From NCBI RefSeq assembly GCF_004208535.1, contig NZ_SGIS01000018.1:39268-103267 (forward strand): 64,000 nt of DNA. Direction: 5' to 3'. Positions 35,011 through 44,088 of the stretch are shown here, piece by piece; position 1 is the first letter of the stretch; every line of letters begins with the position of its first letter. The position numbers and the translations under genes were made by a program. Source of the stretch: Sphingomonas populi. GTDB taxonomy: Bacteria > Pseudomonadota > Alphaproteobacteria > Sphingomonadales > Sphingomonadaceae. The notes under the pieces were generated by a model. It was given only the letters and a program-made list of their open reading frames with translations, was not told the DNA's origin and made no database searches.

Positions 35011-35462
35011 GTGCCAAGGGGATTGGGCGTGTGCCGCGTCCCGCCGCGCGCATCCTGCTGCTCGACGGGGCGGGGCGTATCCTGCTGTTCCGTTTCGATC
35101 CGGCCGACCGGCCGCCCTTCTGGTGTACGCCCGGCGGCGCGGTTGATCCCGGTGAAAGCTATGAGGCGGCGGCGCGGCGCGAGTTGTTCGAGGAAACCGG
35201 CATCGTCGCCGAGCCGGGCGAGGAAGTGGCGCGCCGCGTCGTCGAGTTCGTCACGCTGGAGGGTGTACCCGTCACCGCCGACGAACGCTATTTCCGCATC
35301 GATGCCGGCGCGGTCGAGGTCGATACCAGCGGCCACACTCCGCTCGAACAGCGCGTGATGCGCGAATGGCGCTGGTTCGCGCCCGACGAGATCGCCACCT
35401 TCCATGAGCCGATCTTCCCCGAGGATCTGCTAGACATGATCGCGACGCGAGAGGCCCAATGA
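35007..35462 (+). CDS. Nudix hydrolase
   Basis: 151 residues with a complete Nudix box from GGAVDPGESYEAAARREL to FEETGI. The metal-binding glutamates of the REL-x-EE part are present. Such enzymes cleave nucleoside diphosphates linked to another moiety. The C-terminal EWRWFAPDEIATF is usual for the family. The substrate is not deducible. Overlaps both neighbours by 4 bases in a GST-Nudix-pirin-hydrolase operon. Confidence 0.88.
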   Translation: MSAKGIGRVPRPAARILLLDGAGRILLFRFDPADRPPFWCTPGGAVDPGESYEAAARRELFEETGIVAEPGEEVARRVVEFVTLEGVPVTADERYFRIDAGAVEVDTSGHTPLEQRVMREWRWFAPDEIATFHEPIFPEDLLDMIATREAQ

Positions 35463-36358
35463 CCGACGATCTTATCATCCAGACGTTGCTGCCGACGACG
35501 CACGATCTCGGCGGCTTCAAGGTCCACCGCACCCTGCCGGCCAAGCCGCGCACGATGGTTGGCCCGTTCATCTTCTTCGACCAGATGGGGCCGGCGCATC
35601 TCGCAGTGGGGCAGGGCATCGACGTGCGGCCGCACCCGCACATCAACCTCGCCACCGTCACCTATCTGTTCGGCGGCGCGATCGAGCATCGCGATTCGAT
35701 CGGCAGCGAAGCGCGGATCGCGCCGGGCGCGGTCAATCTGATGACCGCCGGGCACGGCATCGTCCATTCCGAACGCTCGCCCGCCGACGAGCGCGCGGGT
35801 GGCCCCGAACTGTCGGGCATCCAGACCTGGCTCGCGCTGCCCGAGAAGGACGAGGAGATGGACCCGGCGTTCGAGCATGTCGCGGAAACCGCGCTGCCGG
35901 TCGTCGGCGACGGCACGGTCCGGGCGCGCGTCATCATGGGCGAGCTCTGGGGCGCGCGCGCGCCGACCACGACCTATGCGCAGACGATCTACGCCGACAT
36001 CGTGCTGGGCGCAGGCGACAGCATTCCGATCGATTCGTCCGCCGACGAACGCGCGCTGTATGTCGCGCTCGGCGAGGCGACGCTCGACGGGATGACGCTG
36101 GAGCCGATGACGCTCTACGTGCTGCGCCCCGGCACCACGCCGACCTTGCGCTCGGCAACCGGGGGGCGCGTGATGCTGGCCGGCGGTGAGGCCTTCGCCA
36201 CGCCGCGCCATGTCTTCTGGAATTTCGTCTCGTCACGCCGCGAGCGCATCAACGATGCCAAGCGCGCGTGGAAGGCGCAGGAATTCCCCAAGGTGCCGGG
36301 CGACGATAAGGAATGGATTCCGCTGCCCGAGGTGCCGCTTACGGTCAGCTATCCGTGA
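35459..36358 (+). CDS. Pirin-family protein
   Basis: 299 residues. The N-terminal cupin has the pirin metal-binding line VRPHPHINLATVTYLFGGAIEHRDSIGSEARI followed by MTAGHGIVHSERSP, and a pirin C-terminal domain follows (IDSSADERALYVALGEATLDG). Pirins bind Fe2+ and some act as quercetinases; the function here is undetermined. Translationally coupled to the Nudix gene before and the hydrolase gene after it (GTGA). Confidence 0.9.
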   Translation: MTDDLIIQTLLPTTHDLGGFKVHRTLPAKPRTMVGPFIFFDQMGPAHLAVGQGIDVRPHPHINLATVTYLFGGAIEHRDSIGSEARIAPGAVNLMTAGHGIVHSERSPADERAGGPELSGIQTWLALPEKDEEMDPAFEHVAETALPVVGDGTVRARVIMGELWGARAPTTTYAQTIYADIVLGAGDSIPIDSSADERALYVALGEATLDGMTLEPMTLYVLRPGTTPTLRSATGGRVMLAGGEAFATPRHVFWNFVSSRRERINDAKRAWKAQEFPKVPGDDKEWIPLPEVPLTVSYP

Positions 36359-37200
36359 TCCGCGTTTCGCTCGCCACCGGCGTCGAGCTCGATGTCGCGG
36401 TGGCGGGCGATCCGGCGCACCCGGCGATCGTGTTGCTGCACGGCTTCCCGGAATCGCATCGCACCTGGCGGCATCAGATCCCCGAACTCGCTAAGACGCA
36501 TTTCGTGATCGCGCCCGATCAGCGCGGTTATGCGCGCTCGTCCAGGCCGGCGGCGGTGACGGATTACAAGCCTGACAAGATCATGGCCGACGTGTTCGCG
36601 CTGGCCGATCATTTCGGGCGGTCGCGCTTCACATTGGTCGGCCACGACTGGGGTGGGGCAATCGCCTGGGGCGCGGCGCTGACCCAGCCGGAGCGGGTGG
36701 AACGGCTGGTGATCCTCAACGCGCCGCATCCCTACCGATTCCAGCAAACCCTGCGCGACGATCCGGCGCAGCAGCGCGCGAGCGGCTATATCGGCTTCAT
36801 CCGTAACACCCGGATCGATCGGTCGCGGCTGCTCGCGGCGACCTTCGGCAACCGCATTGTTCAGCGCTTCGCCGCGCTGGCGGTGGGGCGCGAGCGCGCC
36901 GCGCATCTCGACGAATGGAGCCAGCCCGGCGCGATGACGGCGATGCTCAACTGGTATCGCGCCGCCGCGATGATGACCCCCGCCGGTGATGCGACGCCGG
37001 CACCGATCGTCAGCCAGCCGACACTGGTGATCTGGGGTATGCGCGACCGCTATTTGCTGCCGGTGCAGATCGAAGGGCTGGACGCGCTCGTCGCTGATCT
37101 GACGCTGGTCAAGCTCGACGCGGGGCATTTCACCCCCTGGGCGGCGGCAGGCGCGGTCAACGCCGCGCTGTGCGACTGGCTTGAGGCGAACAGTGTGTAA
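36355..37200 (+). CDS. Alpha/beta hydrolase, epoxide-hydrolase-like
   Basis: 281 residues from a GTG that overlaps the pirin stop. HGFPESHRTWRHQIPEL (oxyanion hole HGFP) and the nucleophile elbow LVGHDWGGAIAW, with Asp rather than Ser as nucleophile, match epoxide hydrolases/haloalkane dehalogenases. The late Asp/His pair (GMRDRYL, DAGHFTPW) completes the triad. The substrate is unknown. Last gene of the bolA-side operon. Confidence 0.85.
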   Translation: MIRVSLATGVELDVAVAGDPAHPAIVLLHGFPESHRTWRHQIPELAKTHFVIAPDQRGYARSSRPAAVTDYKPDKIMADVFALADHFGRSRFTLVGHDWGGAIAWGAALTQPERVERLVILNAPHPYRFQQTLRDDPAQQRASGYIGFIRNTRIDRSRLLAATFGNRIVQRFAALAVGRERAAHLDEWSQPGAMTAMLNWYRAAAMMTPAGDATPAPIVSQPTLVIWGMRDRYLLPVQIEGLDALVADLTLVKLDAGHFTPWAAAGAVNAALCDWLEANSV

Positions 37201-37278
37201 CGTAACCGACCCATTTTGGTTCCATGACATGTAAAAATTTACCGATTGTTGGGCATATTCGGCTAATAGCCTTCTGCA

Positions 37279-38970
37279 ATGCCGTGGCGCTCGCCCCTTC
37301 GCTGTCTTGCCTGGCTCCTCGCGATGCTTCTCTCGCTGTGCGCGGGCGCGGCGAATGCGCAGGTCGGGCCGGTCGGTATCCCGATGCGGACGTGCGTGCT
37401 GCGCGACGCGCCCGGACTGACGGCGGCGAAACTGTTCCACGCGCCCGCGCGGTTCGCCTGCGCGACGCCGCAGGCGCGCCTGGGCGGCGGTGATTTCTGG
37501 TTGCTCAGCCAGCCGCTCGACATTCCCGCCGACGGCACCCGGCTCGCGGTGCGCTCGTCGAGCGTGTGGCAGCGCGCGATGACCATCCACGCCCTGTACG
37601 CCGACGGCACGATCGTCTCGATCCGCAGCGATGATGTCGCGGCTTCGCGCCACCTCAGGCTCGGCGCGATCTTCCAGCGTTGGTTGCCACTGCGGCCGGC
37701 GCGATTGGTGCGCGTGCTCTGGCATGTCGAGGGTGCGGCCAATCTGCGTGGCATCCTGCTCGCACCGACGCTGGCGACGAGCGAGGAGGTTTCGCGATCC
37801 GACACGCATCTCGCCGCGCTATACGCCGGGGTCGGCGGTGCGTGCGCGGCGCTGCTGCTGTTCAACCTCGGCCTCGCCTATGCGCTGCGCCACCGCTTCA
37901 TGCCGTTCTACTGCCTGATGATGATCGCGCTGCTCGCCTATGACATGAGCTCGTCGGGTACGCTCGCGTGGATATTCCCGGATATCGCCAACACCGCGCG
38001 GATACGGATCAATTATGTGCTGCTCGCGCTGGTGGCGGTGTCGGCGCTCGCGTTCCTGCGCAACTTCTTCGAGCAGCGGGTGATAACGCCGCGGCTCAAG
38101 CGAGTCGGAATCTTGGCCTCAGTATCGGTCGGGATACCGGCGGTCGGAATCGCGCTGTTCGCGCCGGTCGCGCTCCGCCTGTTCGATACCCTCTACGCGT
38201 TCGGTTTCCTGTTCCTGCTCGGGTCGGTCGTGCCGATCCTCGTCAATGCGTGGCGCCGGCACAGCGCGTTCCTGCCGTTCTTCACGATCGCCTGGGCGCT
38301 GCCGATCGCCTTCGCGGTCCTGCGCGCGGCGTCGAGCCTGTTCGGCTGGTCGTATGATTTCTGGATCGACAATTCGTCGGTCATATCGATGACGTTGGAG
38401 GCGCTGCTGTCGAGCCTTGCGATCGGCCACCGCGTGCTGTTGCTCACCCGCGAGCGCGACGAGGCGCGCGAGCAGGAGATCGCCGCGCGGCTGCTCGCCG
38501 ATACCGATCCGCTCACCGGCTTGCTCAACCGGCGCGCGTTCCTGCGTGGCGCGGTCGGGCAGGAAGGCGATTTCACGCTTCTGCTCGCCGATCTCGACCA
38601 TTTCAAACACGTCAACGAGACGATCGGCCACGACGGCGGTGACGAGGTGCTGCGCATCTTCGCGCGCACGCTGCGTCAGGCATTGCCCGCCGGCACGTTG
38701 GTCGCGCGGCTCGGCGGTGAGGAATTCGCGGTGGTGATCGCGAACCACAAGGACACGCTCGCCGACGATGTTCTCGACCGGCTACGCCATGCGCGCATGC
38801 CCTTCGACATCACGGTGACGGCGAGCATCGGCCAGTGTCGCGGCCCGCTGATGCGCGAGGCCGACTGGAAGGCGCTGTACCGATCAGCCGATGCCGCTTT
38901 GTACGAGGCGAAGAAGGCCGGTCGCGACCGTGCGCGCGGCGCACCCCCGCTCCGCCGCTTCGCCGCCTGA
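37279..38970 (+). CDS. 7TM-sensor diguanylate cyclase
   Basis: 563 residues: signal peptide, a periplasmic domain of ~150 residues (7TMR-DISM extracellular type), seven predicted membrane helices (~178-385), then a GGDEF domain with DPLTGLLNRRAFL, DLDHFKHVNETIGHDGGDEVL and the active motif GGEEF. It should make c-di-GMP. Five residues before GGEEF, where the inhibitory R-x-x-D site would be, the sequence is PAGT, so product feedback at that site is unlikely. Confidence 0.9.
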   Translation: MPWRSPLRCLAWLLAMLLSLCAGAANAQVGPVGIPMRTCVLRDAPGLTAAKLFHAPARFACATPQARLGGGDFWLLSQPLDIPADGTRLAVRSSSVWQRAMTIHALYADGTIVSIRSDDVAASRHLRLGAIFQRWLPLRPARLVRVLWHVEGAANLRGILLAPTLATSEEVSRSDTHLAALYAGVGGACAALLLFNLGLAYALRHRFMPFYCLMMIALLAYDMSSSGTLAWIFPDIANTARIRINYVLLALVAVSALAFLRNFFEQRVITPRLKRVGILASVSVGIPAVGIALFAPVALRLFDTLYAFGFLFLLGSVVPILVNAWRRHSAFLPFFTIAWALPIAFAVLRAASSLFGWSYDFWIDNSSVISMTLEALLSSLAIGHRVLLLTRERDEAREQEIAARLLADTDPLTGLLNRRAFLRGAVGQEGDFTLLLADLDHFKHVNETIGHDGGDEVLRIFARTLRQALPAGTLVARLGGEEFAVVIANHKDTLADDVLDRLRHARMPFDITVTASIGQCRGPLMREADWKALYRSADAALYEAKKAGRDRARGAPPLRRFAA

Positions 38971-39023
38971 GCCGCTTGCCGCTCCTCTGTGCTTACGGTA
39001 AGCGGGCGGGAGGAGACCAAGCC

Positions 39024-39221
39024 ATGCGCAATCGACGGATCGCCCTTTTCGTTGCGCTGGCGCTGGTGATGGTCGCGGTGGCGCGGCACCCCTCCGCCAA
39101 TCTCCGCATCCTGCTGCACGATCCCTCGGACCTCGCGCCGCATCGCGTGCAGGCGGCGATCGATCTTGGTGTCATGGCGATATCGGTTCTCATCACCTGG
39201 ACATCGCACCGCTTCGCGTAA
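39024..39221 (+). CDS. Small two-helix membrane protein
   Basis: 65 residues: MRNRRIALFVALALVMVAVARH, a polar middle (PSANLRILLHDPSDLAPHRVQ), and AAIDLGVMAISVLITWTSHRFA. GGGAGGAG precedes the ATG at good spacing. I do not recognise the family. It lies 53 bases after the diguanylate cyclase gene and might share its transcript. Confidence 0.6.
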   Translation: MRNRRIALFVALALVMVAVARHPSANLRILLHDPSDLAPHRVQAAIDLGVMAISVLITWTSHRFA

Positions 39222-39261
39222 ATGCGACACGGCCCGGCGACCTTCCCGTCATGCGACGGTT

Positions 39262-39270
39262 GGGGGGGGG
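39262..39270. repeat. Nine-base G tract upstream of the purine cluster
   Basis: A run of nine G, about 75 bases before the first gene of the purine cluster. Such tracts can vary in length by slippage. It is outside coding sequence, so any effect would be on promoter spacing or leader structure. No clear promoter was found between it and the gene. Confidence 0.6.
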
Positions 39271-39345
39271 CACCCGCGCGCTTTTTTGCAACGATCCGTG
39301 TTCGTCATTGTGTTGGATCGGTAGGGCGGGAGCGGGCATAGCGCG

Positions 39346-40485
39346 ATGATGGGGCGCGCGTTCAAGCTGGTACTTTCGATCGACCGATTCCTGCTGCTGC
39401 TGATCGCGGTGGTGGTGGGGGCGTCGCTGTTGCCCGTGCGCGGGGTGGCGGCCGGCTGGGTCGATCTCGCCGCCGATCTTGCCATCGCATTGTTGTTCTT
39501 CCTGCACGGCGCGAAGCTGTCGCGCGCGGCGATCGTGCAGGGCATCGGCAATCTCAGGCTGCACGCGCTGGTGCTCGCCTCGACCTATCTGCTGTTCCCG
39601 CTGCTCGGGCTGGCGCTGGTCGCGCTGCTGCACGGCTGGGGCAATCCGCTGCTGCTGTCGGGGCTGTTGTTCCTGACGCTGCTGCCGTCGACGGTGCAAT
39701 CCTCGATCGCCTTCACCGCGATCGCGCGCGGCAATGTCGCCGCCGCCGTGTGCAGCGCGTCGTTGTCCAATCTGCTCGGCATCTTCCTGACGCCGCTGCT
39801 GGTCGCGCTGTTCATGCAGGTCGATGGCAAAGGCGCGGTGTCGTCCTGGCATTCGATCTGGACGATCGCGGTGCAATTGCTGCTGCCGTTCGTTGCCGGG
39901 CATCTGCTGCGCCCGGTGATCGGCGGTTTCGTCGATCGCAACAAGAAGCTGCTCCAGCCGGTCGATCGCGGGTCGATCCTGCTCGTCGTTTATTCGGCGT
40001 TCAGTGCGGCGGTGGTGAACGGCATCTGGACTCAGGTGAACCTCGCCGATCTCGCCGGGTTGCTCGGCCTGAGCGCGGTGCTGCTGGCGGCGGTGCTGGG
40101 CGTGAACGTGCTGACGGCGCGGCTTGCGGGGCTGTCGCGCGAGGATTTCATCGTGCTGCTGTTCTGCGGATCGAAGAAGAGCCTCGCCTCGGGCGTGCCG
40201 ATGGCGGGGGCGTTGTTCGCGCCGGCGCATGTCGGGCTGATCGTGCTGCCGCTGATGATCTTCCACCAGTTGCAATTGTTCGTCTGCGCGGCACTGGCCG
40301 GGCGCTTCCGCAGCGCCGCTGAGGCACGCGAGGCGGCGGTGACGATCCCGCGCACCGAGGCGGAGATCGCGGCGGCAGCGCAGGGGGTCGGCTTGCCGAT
40401 CCCCGAAGCGTGCCTGCCCGGCGTGACCGCCAACCTCGCTTTGCTCGACAAGCATGCCGCGACGCTGCGGGGTACGCCGCAATGA
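39346..40485 (+). CDS. SBF-family transporter joined in frame to an HpxX/AtzG-like (DUF4089) domain
   Basis: 379 residues. Residues ~1-325 form a bile acid:sodium symporter (SBF, YfeH-like) protein with about ten membrane helices (LLPSTVQSSIAFTAIARGN; FCGSKKSLASGVPMAG, a hallmark of this branch). The last ~48 residues, TEAEIAAAAQGVGLPIPEACLPGVTANLALLDKHAATL, match the small HpxX/AtzG amidase subunit normally made as a separate protein. A GTG at 40339 with GAGG 5 bases upstream could also start free HpxX. The next gene is the matching amidase subunit. Whether the cell makes fused, free or both forms is unknown. The transport substrate may be a purine breakdown product. Confidence 0.8.
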   Translation: MMGRAFKLVLSIDRFLLLLIAVVVGASLLPVRGVAAGWVDLAADLAIALLFFLHGAKLSRAAIVQGIGNLRLHALVLASTYLLFPLLGLALVALLHGWGNPLLLSGLLFLTLLPSTVQSSIAFTAIARGNVAAAVCSASLSNLLGIFLTPLLVALFMQVDGKGAVSSWHSIWTIAVQLLLPFVAGHLLRPVIGGFVDRNKKLLQPVDRGSILLVVYSAFSAAVVNGIWTQVNLADLAGLLGLSAVLLAAVLGVNVLTARLAGLSREDFIVLLFCGSKKSLASGVPMAGALFAPAHVGLIVLPLMIFHQLQLFVCAALAGRFRSAAEAREAAVTIPRTEAEIAAAAQGVGLPIPEACLPGVTANLALLDKHAATLRGTPQ

Positions 40486-41813
40486 GGCAGGCGATCGACA
40501 TCGCCGCCGATGTGCGCGCCGGGCGCATCACCGCTGCGGCGGTCGTCGAAGCGTGCCTTGCCGCGCTTGGCCGGGACGAGCTGGTCGCCGTCACCCGCAT
40601 CCTCTCCGAGCGCGCGCGGGCCGAGGCGGCGGAGGTCGATGCGCAAATCGCCGCCGGGCGCGATCCGGGGCCGCTCGCGGGTGTGCCGTACGGCGTCAAG
40701 GATCTGTTCGACGTCGCCGGGCTGCCGACCACCGCCGGCTCGACGCTCTACGCCGATGCCGCCCCGGCGCGCGCCGATGCCGAGGCGATCCGCCGGTTGC
40801 GCGACGCCGGCGCGGTGCTGGTCGCGACGCTCAACATGGATGAATTCGCCTACGGCTTCGCGACCATCAACGCGGCCTATGGCACCACGCGCAACCCGCA
40901 CGATCCGGCACGGCTGGCGGGTGGTTCCTCGGGCGGCTCGGCGGCGGTGGTCGCGGCCGGGCTGCTGCCGTTCGCGCTCGGATCGGATACCAACGGCTCG
41001 ATCCGCGTGCCCGCCAGCCTGACCGGCGTGTATGGCATCAAGGCGACTCACGATGAGTTGCCGATGGCGGGCGTGTTCCCGTTCGCTGAGAGTTTCGACG
41101 ATATCGGGCCATTCACCGTCTCGGTCGCGGATATGCGCGTGGTGTGGGACGTGCTGAGCGGCACCACCGCCGAGCCAACCGACCAACCCTTACGTATCGC
41201 ATTGCTCGGCGGGCGGTTCCGCGAGAATGCCGATCCCGACCAGCTCGCCGCGATGGCCGAGATCGCGCCGGACGCGCCGGTCATCGAACTCCCCGACATC
41301 GCCCGTGCCCGCTCGGCGGCGTTCGTCATCACCGCTTTCGAGGGCGGCAAACTCCACCGCGCCGCGCTTGCTGAACAGGCGATGGCGTTCGACCCGCAAG
41401 TCCGCGACCGGCTGATCGCCGGCGCGCTGCTGCCGCAGGCGCTGTATGACGAAGCGCAGGCGTTCCGCGCCGCCTTCAAGCAGCGCATCGCCGATCTGAT
41501 CGCGCCGTATGACGTGCTGCTCGCGCCGGCGACGCCGTGCGTCGCGCCGCTGATCGCCGATCCGCGCATCATGATCGATGGCGCGCTCAGCCCGGCGCGC
41601 GCCGATCTCGGTATTCACAGTCAGCCGATCAGCTTCCTCGGCCTGCCGTCGCTGGCGGTGCCGCTCGCGCGGCCGGGGCGGCTGCCGCTCGGGCTGCAAG
41701 TGATCGGCCGCGCCGGCACCGAGCGGACGCTGTTCCGCTTCGCCGCGCGGCTGGAGGAATTAGGGGTGGTCGGCGTGTCGCCGGCGGGGGCGTTGCAGGG
41801 GGAAATGGCATGA
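40482..41813 (+). CDS. hpxY: AtzE/HpxY-family amidase
   Basis: 443-residue amidase-signature enzyme. The Ser-cisSer-Lys triad is visible: Lys in GVPYGVKDLFDVAG, and the serines in RLAGGSSGGSAAVVAAG and GSDTNGSIRVPAS. It matches AtzE (1-carboxybiuret hydrolase) and HpxY, which need a small AtzG/HpxX partner; that domain is encoded just upstream. With an HpxW homologue and an HpxZ homologue in the same cluster, a role in oxalurate/oxamate hydrolysis is the best inference. Overlaps both neighbours by 4 bases. Confidence 0.85.
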   Translation: MRQAIDIAADVRAGRITAAAVVEACLAALGRDELVAVTRILSERARAEAAEVDAQIAAGRDPGPLAGVPYGVKDLFDVAGLPTTAGSTLYADAAPARADAEAIRRLRDAGAVLVATLNMDEFAYGFATINAAYGTTRNPHDPARLAGGSSGGSAAVVAAGLLPFALGSDTNGSIRVPASLTGVYGIKATHDELPMAGVFPFAESFDDIGPFTVSVADMRVVWDVLSGTTAEPTDQPLRIALLGGRFRENADPDQLAAMAEIAPDAPVIELPDIARARSAAFVITAFEGGKLHRAALAEQAMAFDPQVRDRLIAGALLPQALYDEAQAFRAAFKQRIADLIAPYDVLLAPATPCVAPLIADPRIMIDGALSPARADLGIHSQPISFLGLPSLAVPLARPGRLPLGLQVIGRAGTERTLFRFAARLEELGVVGVSPAGALQGEMA

Positions 41814-43156
41814 GCGAACCACAGGCGGCGGCGCCAGCATCGGCGGGGCTGCTGGAACGCTATTTCGGGCTGGCGCAACGCGGCACGACGGTGCGGACCG
41901 AAGTGCTGGCTGGTGCCACCACCTTCCTGACGATGGCCTATATCGTGCTGGTCAACCCGGCGATCCTCGGCCTCGCCGGCATGCCGGTCGCCTCGGTCGC
42001 GGCGGCGACGTGCTTTGCCGCCGCCTTCGCCTCGATCCTGATGGGGCTGGTGGCGAACACCCCGCTCGGCCTCGCGCCCGGCATGGGGCTCAACGCCTAT
42101 TTCAGCTTCACCGTCGTCCAGCAGATGCATGTGCCGTGGCCGGTCGCGCTCGGCTGCGTGTTCATCTCCGGCGTGTGCTTCCTGATCCTGACGCTTACGG
42201 GCGTGCGCCAGTTGATCGTCGCGGTGATCCCGACCTATCTGTTCGCCGCCGTCGCGGGTGGCATCGGCCTGTTCATCGGCTTCATCGGGCTGAAGGACGC
42301 CGGCATCGTCGTCGCCAACCCGGCGACCTTCGTCGCGCTCGGCAATCTGCGCGAACCGGCTGCGGCGGTGGCGCTGTTCGGGTTGCTGTTGATCGGCGCA
42401 CTGAGCGTATGGGGCGTGCGCGGCGCGATGCTGATCGGCATTGTCGGCACGACCATCCTCGGCTGGATGGCCGGGCTGGTCGCGTTCAAGCCCGAACCGT
42501 ACAGTCTCGCCGCGCTGACCGGCACCGCGTTCAAGCTCGATCTGCCGGGCGTGTTCAAGCTCTCGGGCGGGGTGTTCGAGATCGTCTTCGTGTTCCTGTT
42601 CGTCGATCTGTTCGACAATATCGGCACGCTCGTCGCCGTCACCAAGCGCGCCGGGCTGATGGATGCCGCCGGGCGCATCCCCGGCCTCAACCGCATCCTC
42701 ATCGCCGATGCGACCGCGACGATCGTCGGATCGATGGCGGGCACCAGCACCGTCACGTCGTATGTCGAAAGCGCGGCGGGCGTGCAGGCCGGCGGGCGCA
42801 CCGGGTTGACGGCGGTCGTCACCGGGCTGCTGTTCTTCGCGACGATGTTCGTCGCCCCTTACGCGCAGATCGTGCCGCTGGCGGCGACCGCGCCCGCGCT
42901 CATCATCGTCGGCGGGCTGATGCTGCTGCCGCTGACCGAGGTCGAGTGGGAAGACCCGCTCTCGGCGATCCCCGCCTTCCTGACCGTGGCGATGATCCCG
43001 TTCACCTTCTCGATCGCCAACGGCCTCGCCTTCGGCATCACCGCGCACGCCGCGCTGAAGCTGCTGCGCGGGAGCGTCAAAAAGGCCGACTGGTTCCTGT
43101 TCATACTGGCTGGCCTGTTCGTGGTGCGCTTCGTGTGGATGAGCGCGGGGGCATGA
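41810..43156 (+). CDS. AzgA-type purine base permease (NCS2-like)
   Basis: 448 residues with 12 to 14 membrane segments. LLERYFGLAQRGTTVRTEVLAGATTFLTMAYIVLVNP and NTPLGLAPGMGLNAYFSFTVV are diagnostic of the AzgA (adenine/guanine/hypoxanthine) branch, as are FLFVDLFDNIGTLVAV and GTSTVTSYVESAAGV. It should bring purine bases across the inner membrane by proton symport. Its place between the amidase and periplasmic nucleosidase genes supports uptake for catabolism. Confidence 0.92.
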   Translation: MSEPQAAAPASAGLLERYFGLAQRGTTVRTEVLAGATTFLTMAYIVLVNPAILGLAGMPVASVAAATCFAAAFASILMGLVANTPLGLAPGMGLNAYFSFTVVQQMHVPWPVALGCVFISGVCFLILTLTGVRQLIVAVIPTYLFAAVAGGIGLFIGFIGLKDAGIVVANPATFVALGNLREPAAAVALFGLLLIGALSVWGVRGAMLIGIVGTTILGWMAGLVAFKPEPYSLAALTGTAFKLDLPGVFKLSGGVFEIVFVFLFVDLFDNIGTLVAVTKRAGLMDAAGRIPGLNRILIADATATIVGSMAGTSTVTSYVESAAGVQAGGRTGLTAVVTGLLFFATMFVAPYAQIVPLAATAPALIIVGGLMLLPLTEVEWEDPLSAIPAFLTVAMIPFTFSIANGLAFGITAHAALKLLRGSVKKADWFLFILAGLFVVRFVWMSAGA

Positions 43157-44088
43157 GGCGCGCCATCCTGGCATTGCTGATGCTCGCCGCGACGCCGGCG
43201 GCGGCCGAGACGATCGACCGCACGCCGCGCACCGTCGTGATGACGGCGTTCCCGCCGGAGTTCGCCGCTCTGGTGTCCTCGGTGAAAGCGCCGAAGCGAT
43301 ATACGCGCAACGGCCTCACCTTTGTCGCCGGCACGATCGCGGGCAAGCCGGTGCTGCTGATGCAGAGCGGCGTGTCGATGGTGAACGCGGCGATGAACAC
43401 GCAATTGGTGCTCGATCGCTTCACGGTCAAACGCATCGTCTTCTCGGGGATCGCGGGCGGGGTCGATCCCGGCCTCACTATCGGCGATGTCGTGGTGCCG
43501 GAGGATTGGGCGCAATATCTGGAGGTGTCGTTCGCGCGCAAGACGGCGGACGGCTGGGTGGTGCCCGAGGCGGTCGACAAGGAGGCGCCCGCGCCGTTCG
43601 GGATGATGTTCCCGCGCGGTGTGCGGTTGGGCAATGCCGCAGAGCCGGTGCGGCGGCATTACACGATAGCCGTTGATGCCAAGCTGCTCGCGCTCGCCCG
43701 CACGGTTGCCAGCACGGTGACGTTGCGCCGTTGCCTCGCCAAGCCGCTCGCTGCCGCCACCCACGAGCCGATGGCGGCATCGCCCTGTCTCGCGGCTCAG
43801 CCCAAGATCGTCGTCGGCGGCACCGGCGTCAGCGCCGGGGTGTTCGCCGACAATGCCGAGTTCCGCGACTATCTCTCGGTCGCGTACAAAGCGCGCGTGC
43901 TCGACATGGAGAGCGCCGCCGTCGCGCAGGTCGCCTACGCCAATCGCACGCCGGTGATCGTGTTCCGCAGCCTCTCCGATCTCGCCGGCGGCGATGCGCG
44001 CGCGAACCAGATGAACACCTTCATGGCACTCGCCTCGGTCAATTCCGCCGATGTCGTCCGCGCCTTCGTCGCGGCGCTGCCGGATTGA
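43153..44088 (+). CDS. Exported phosphorylase-superfamily nucleosidase
   Basis: 311 residues with a signal peptide (MRRAILALLMLAATPAAAE). The body is a PNP/UDP-phosphorylase fold: FSGIAGGVDPGLTIGDVVVPE, LDMESAAVAQVAY (the ribose-contacting Met-Glu) and FRSLSDLAGGDA (catalytic Asp), as in MTA/SAH nucleosidases. Export suggests that it releases bases from nucleosides in the periplasm for the AzgA-type permease; this is inference. A ~45-residue insertion around residues 175-220 is unusual compared with cytoplasmic members. Confidence 0.82.
   Translation: MRRAILALLMLAATPAAAETIDRTPRTVVMTAFPPEFAALVSSVKAPKRYTRNGLTFVAGTIAGKPVLLMQSGVSMVNAAMNTQLVLDRFTVKRIVFSGIAGGVDPGLTIGDVVVPEDWAQYLEVSFARKTADGWVVPEAVDKEAPAPFGMMFPRGVRLGNAAEPVRRHYTIAVDAKLLALARTVASTVTLRRCLAKPLAAATHEPMAASPCLAAQPKIVVGGTGVSAGVFADNAEFRDYLSVAYKARVLDMESAAVAQVAYANRTPVIVFRSLSDLAGGDARANQMNTFMALASVNSADVVRAFVAALPD

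Noticed and set aside
39193..40482. Minus-strand 429-codon frame opposite the SBF-HpxX gene
   Set aside because: The plus strand encodes recognisable transporter helices and an AtzG-like domain; the minus frame is a Gln/Arg-rich shadow.
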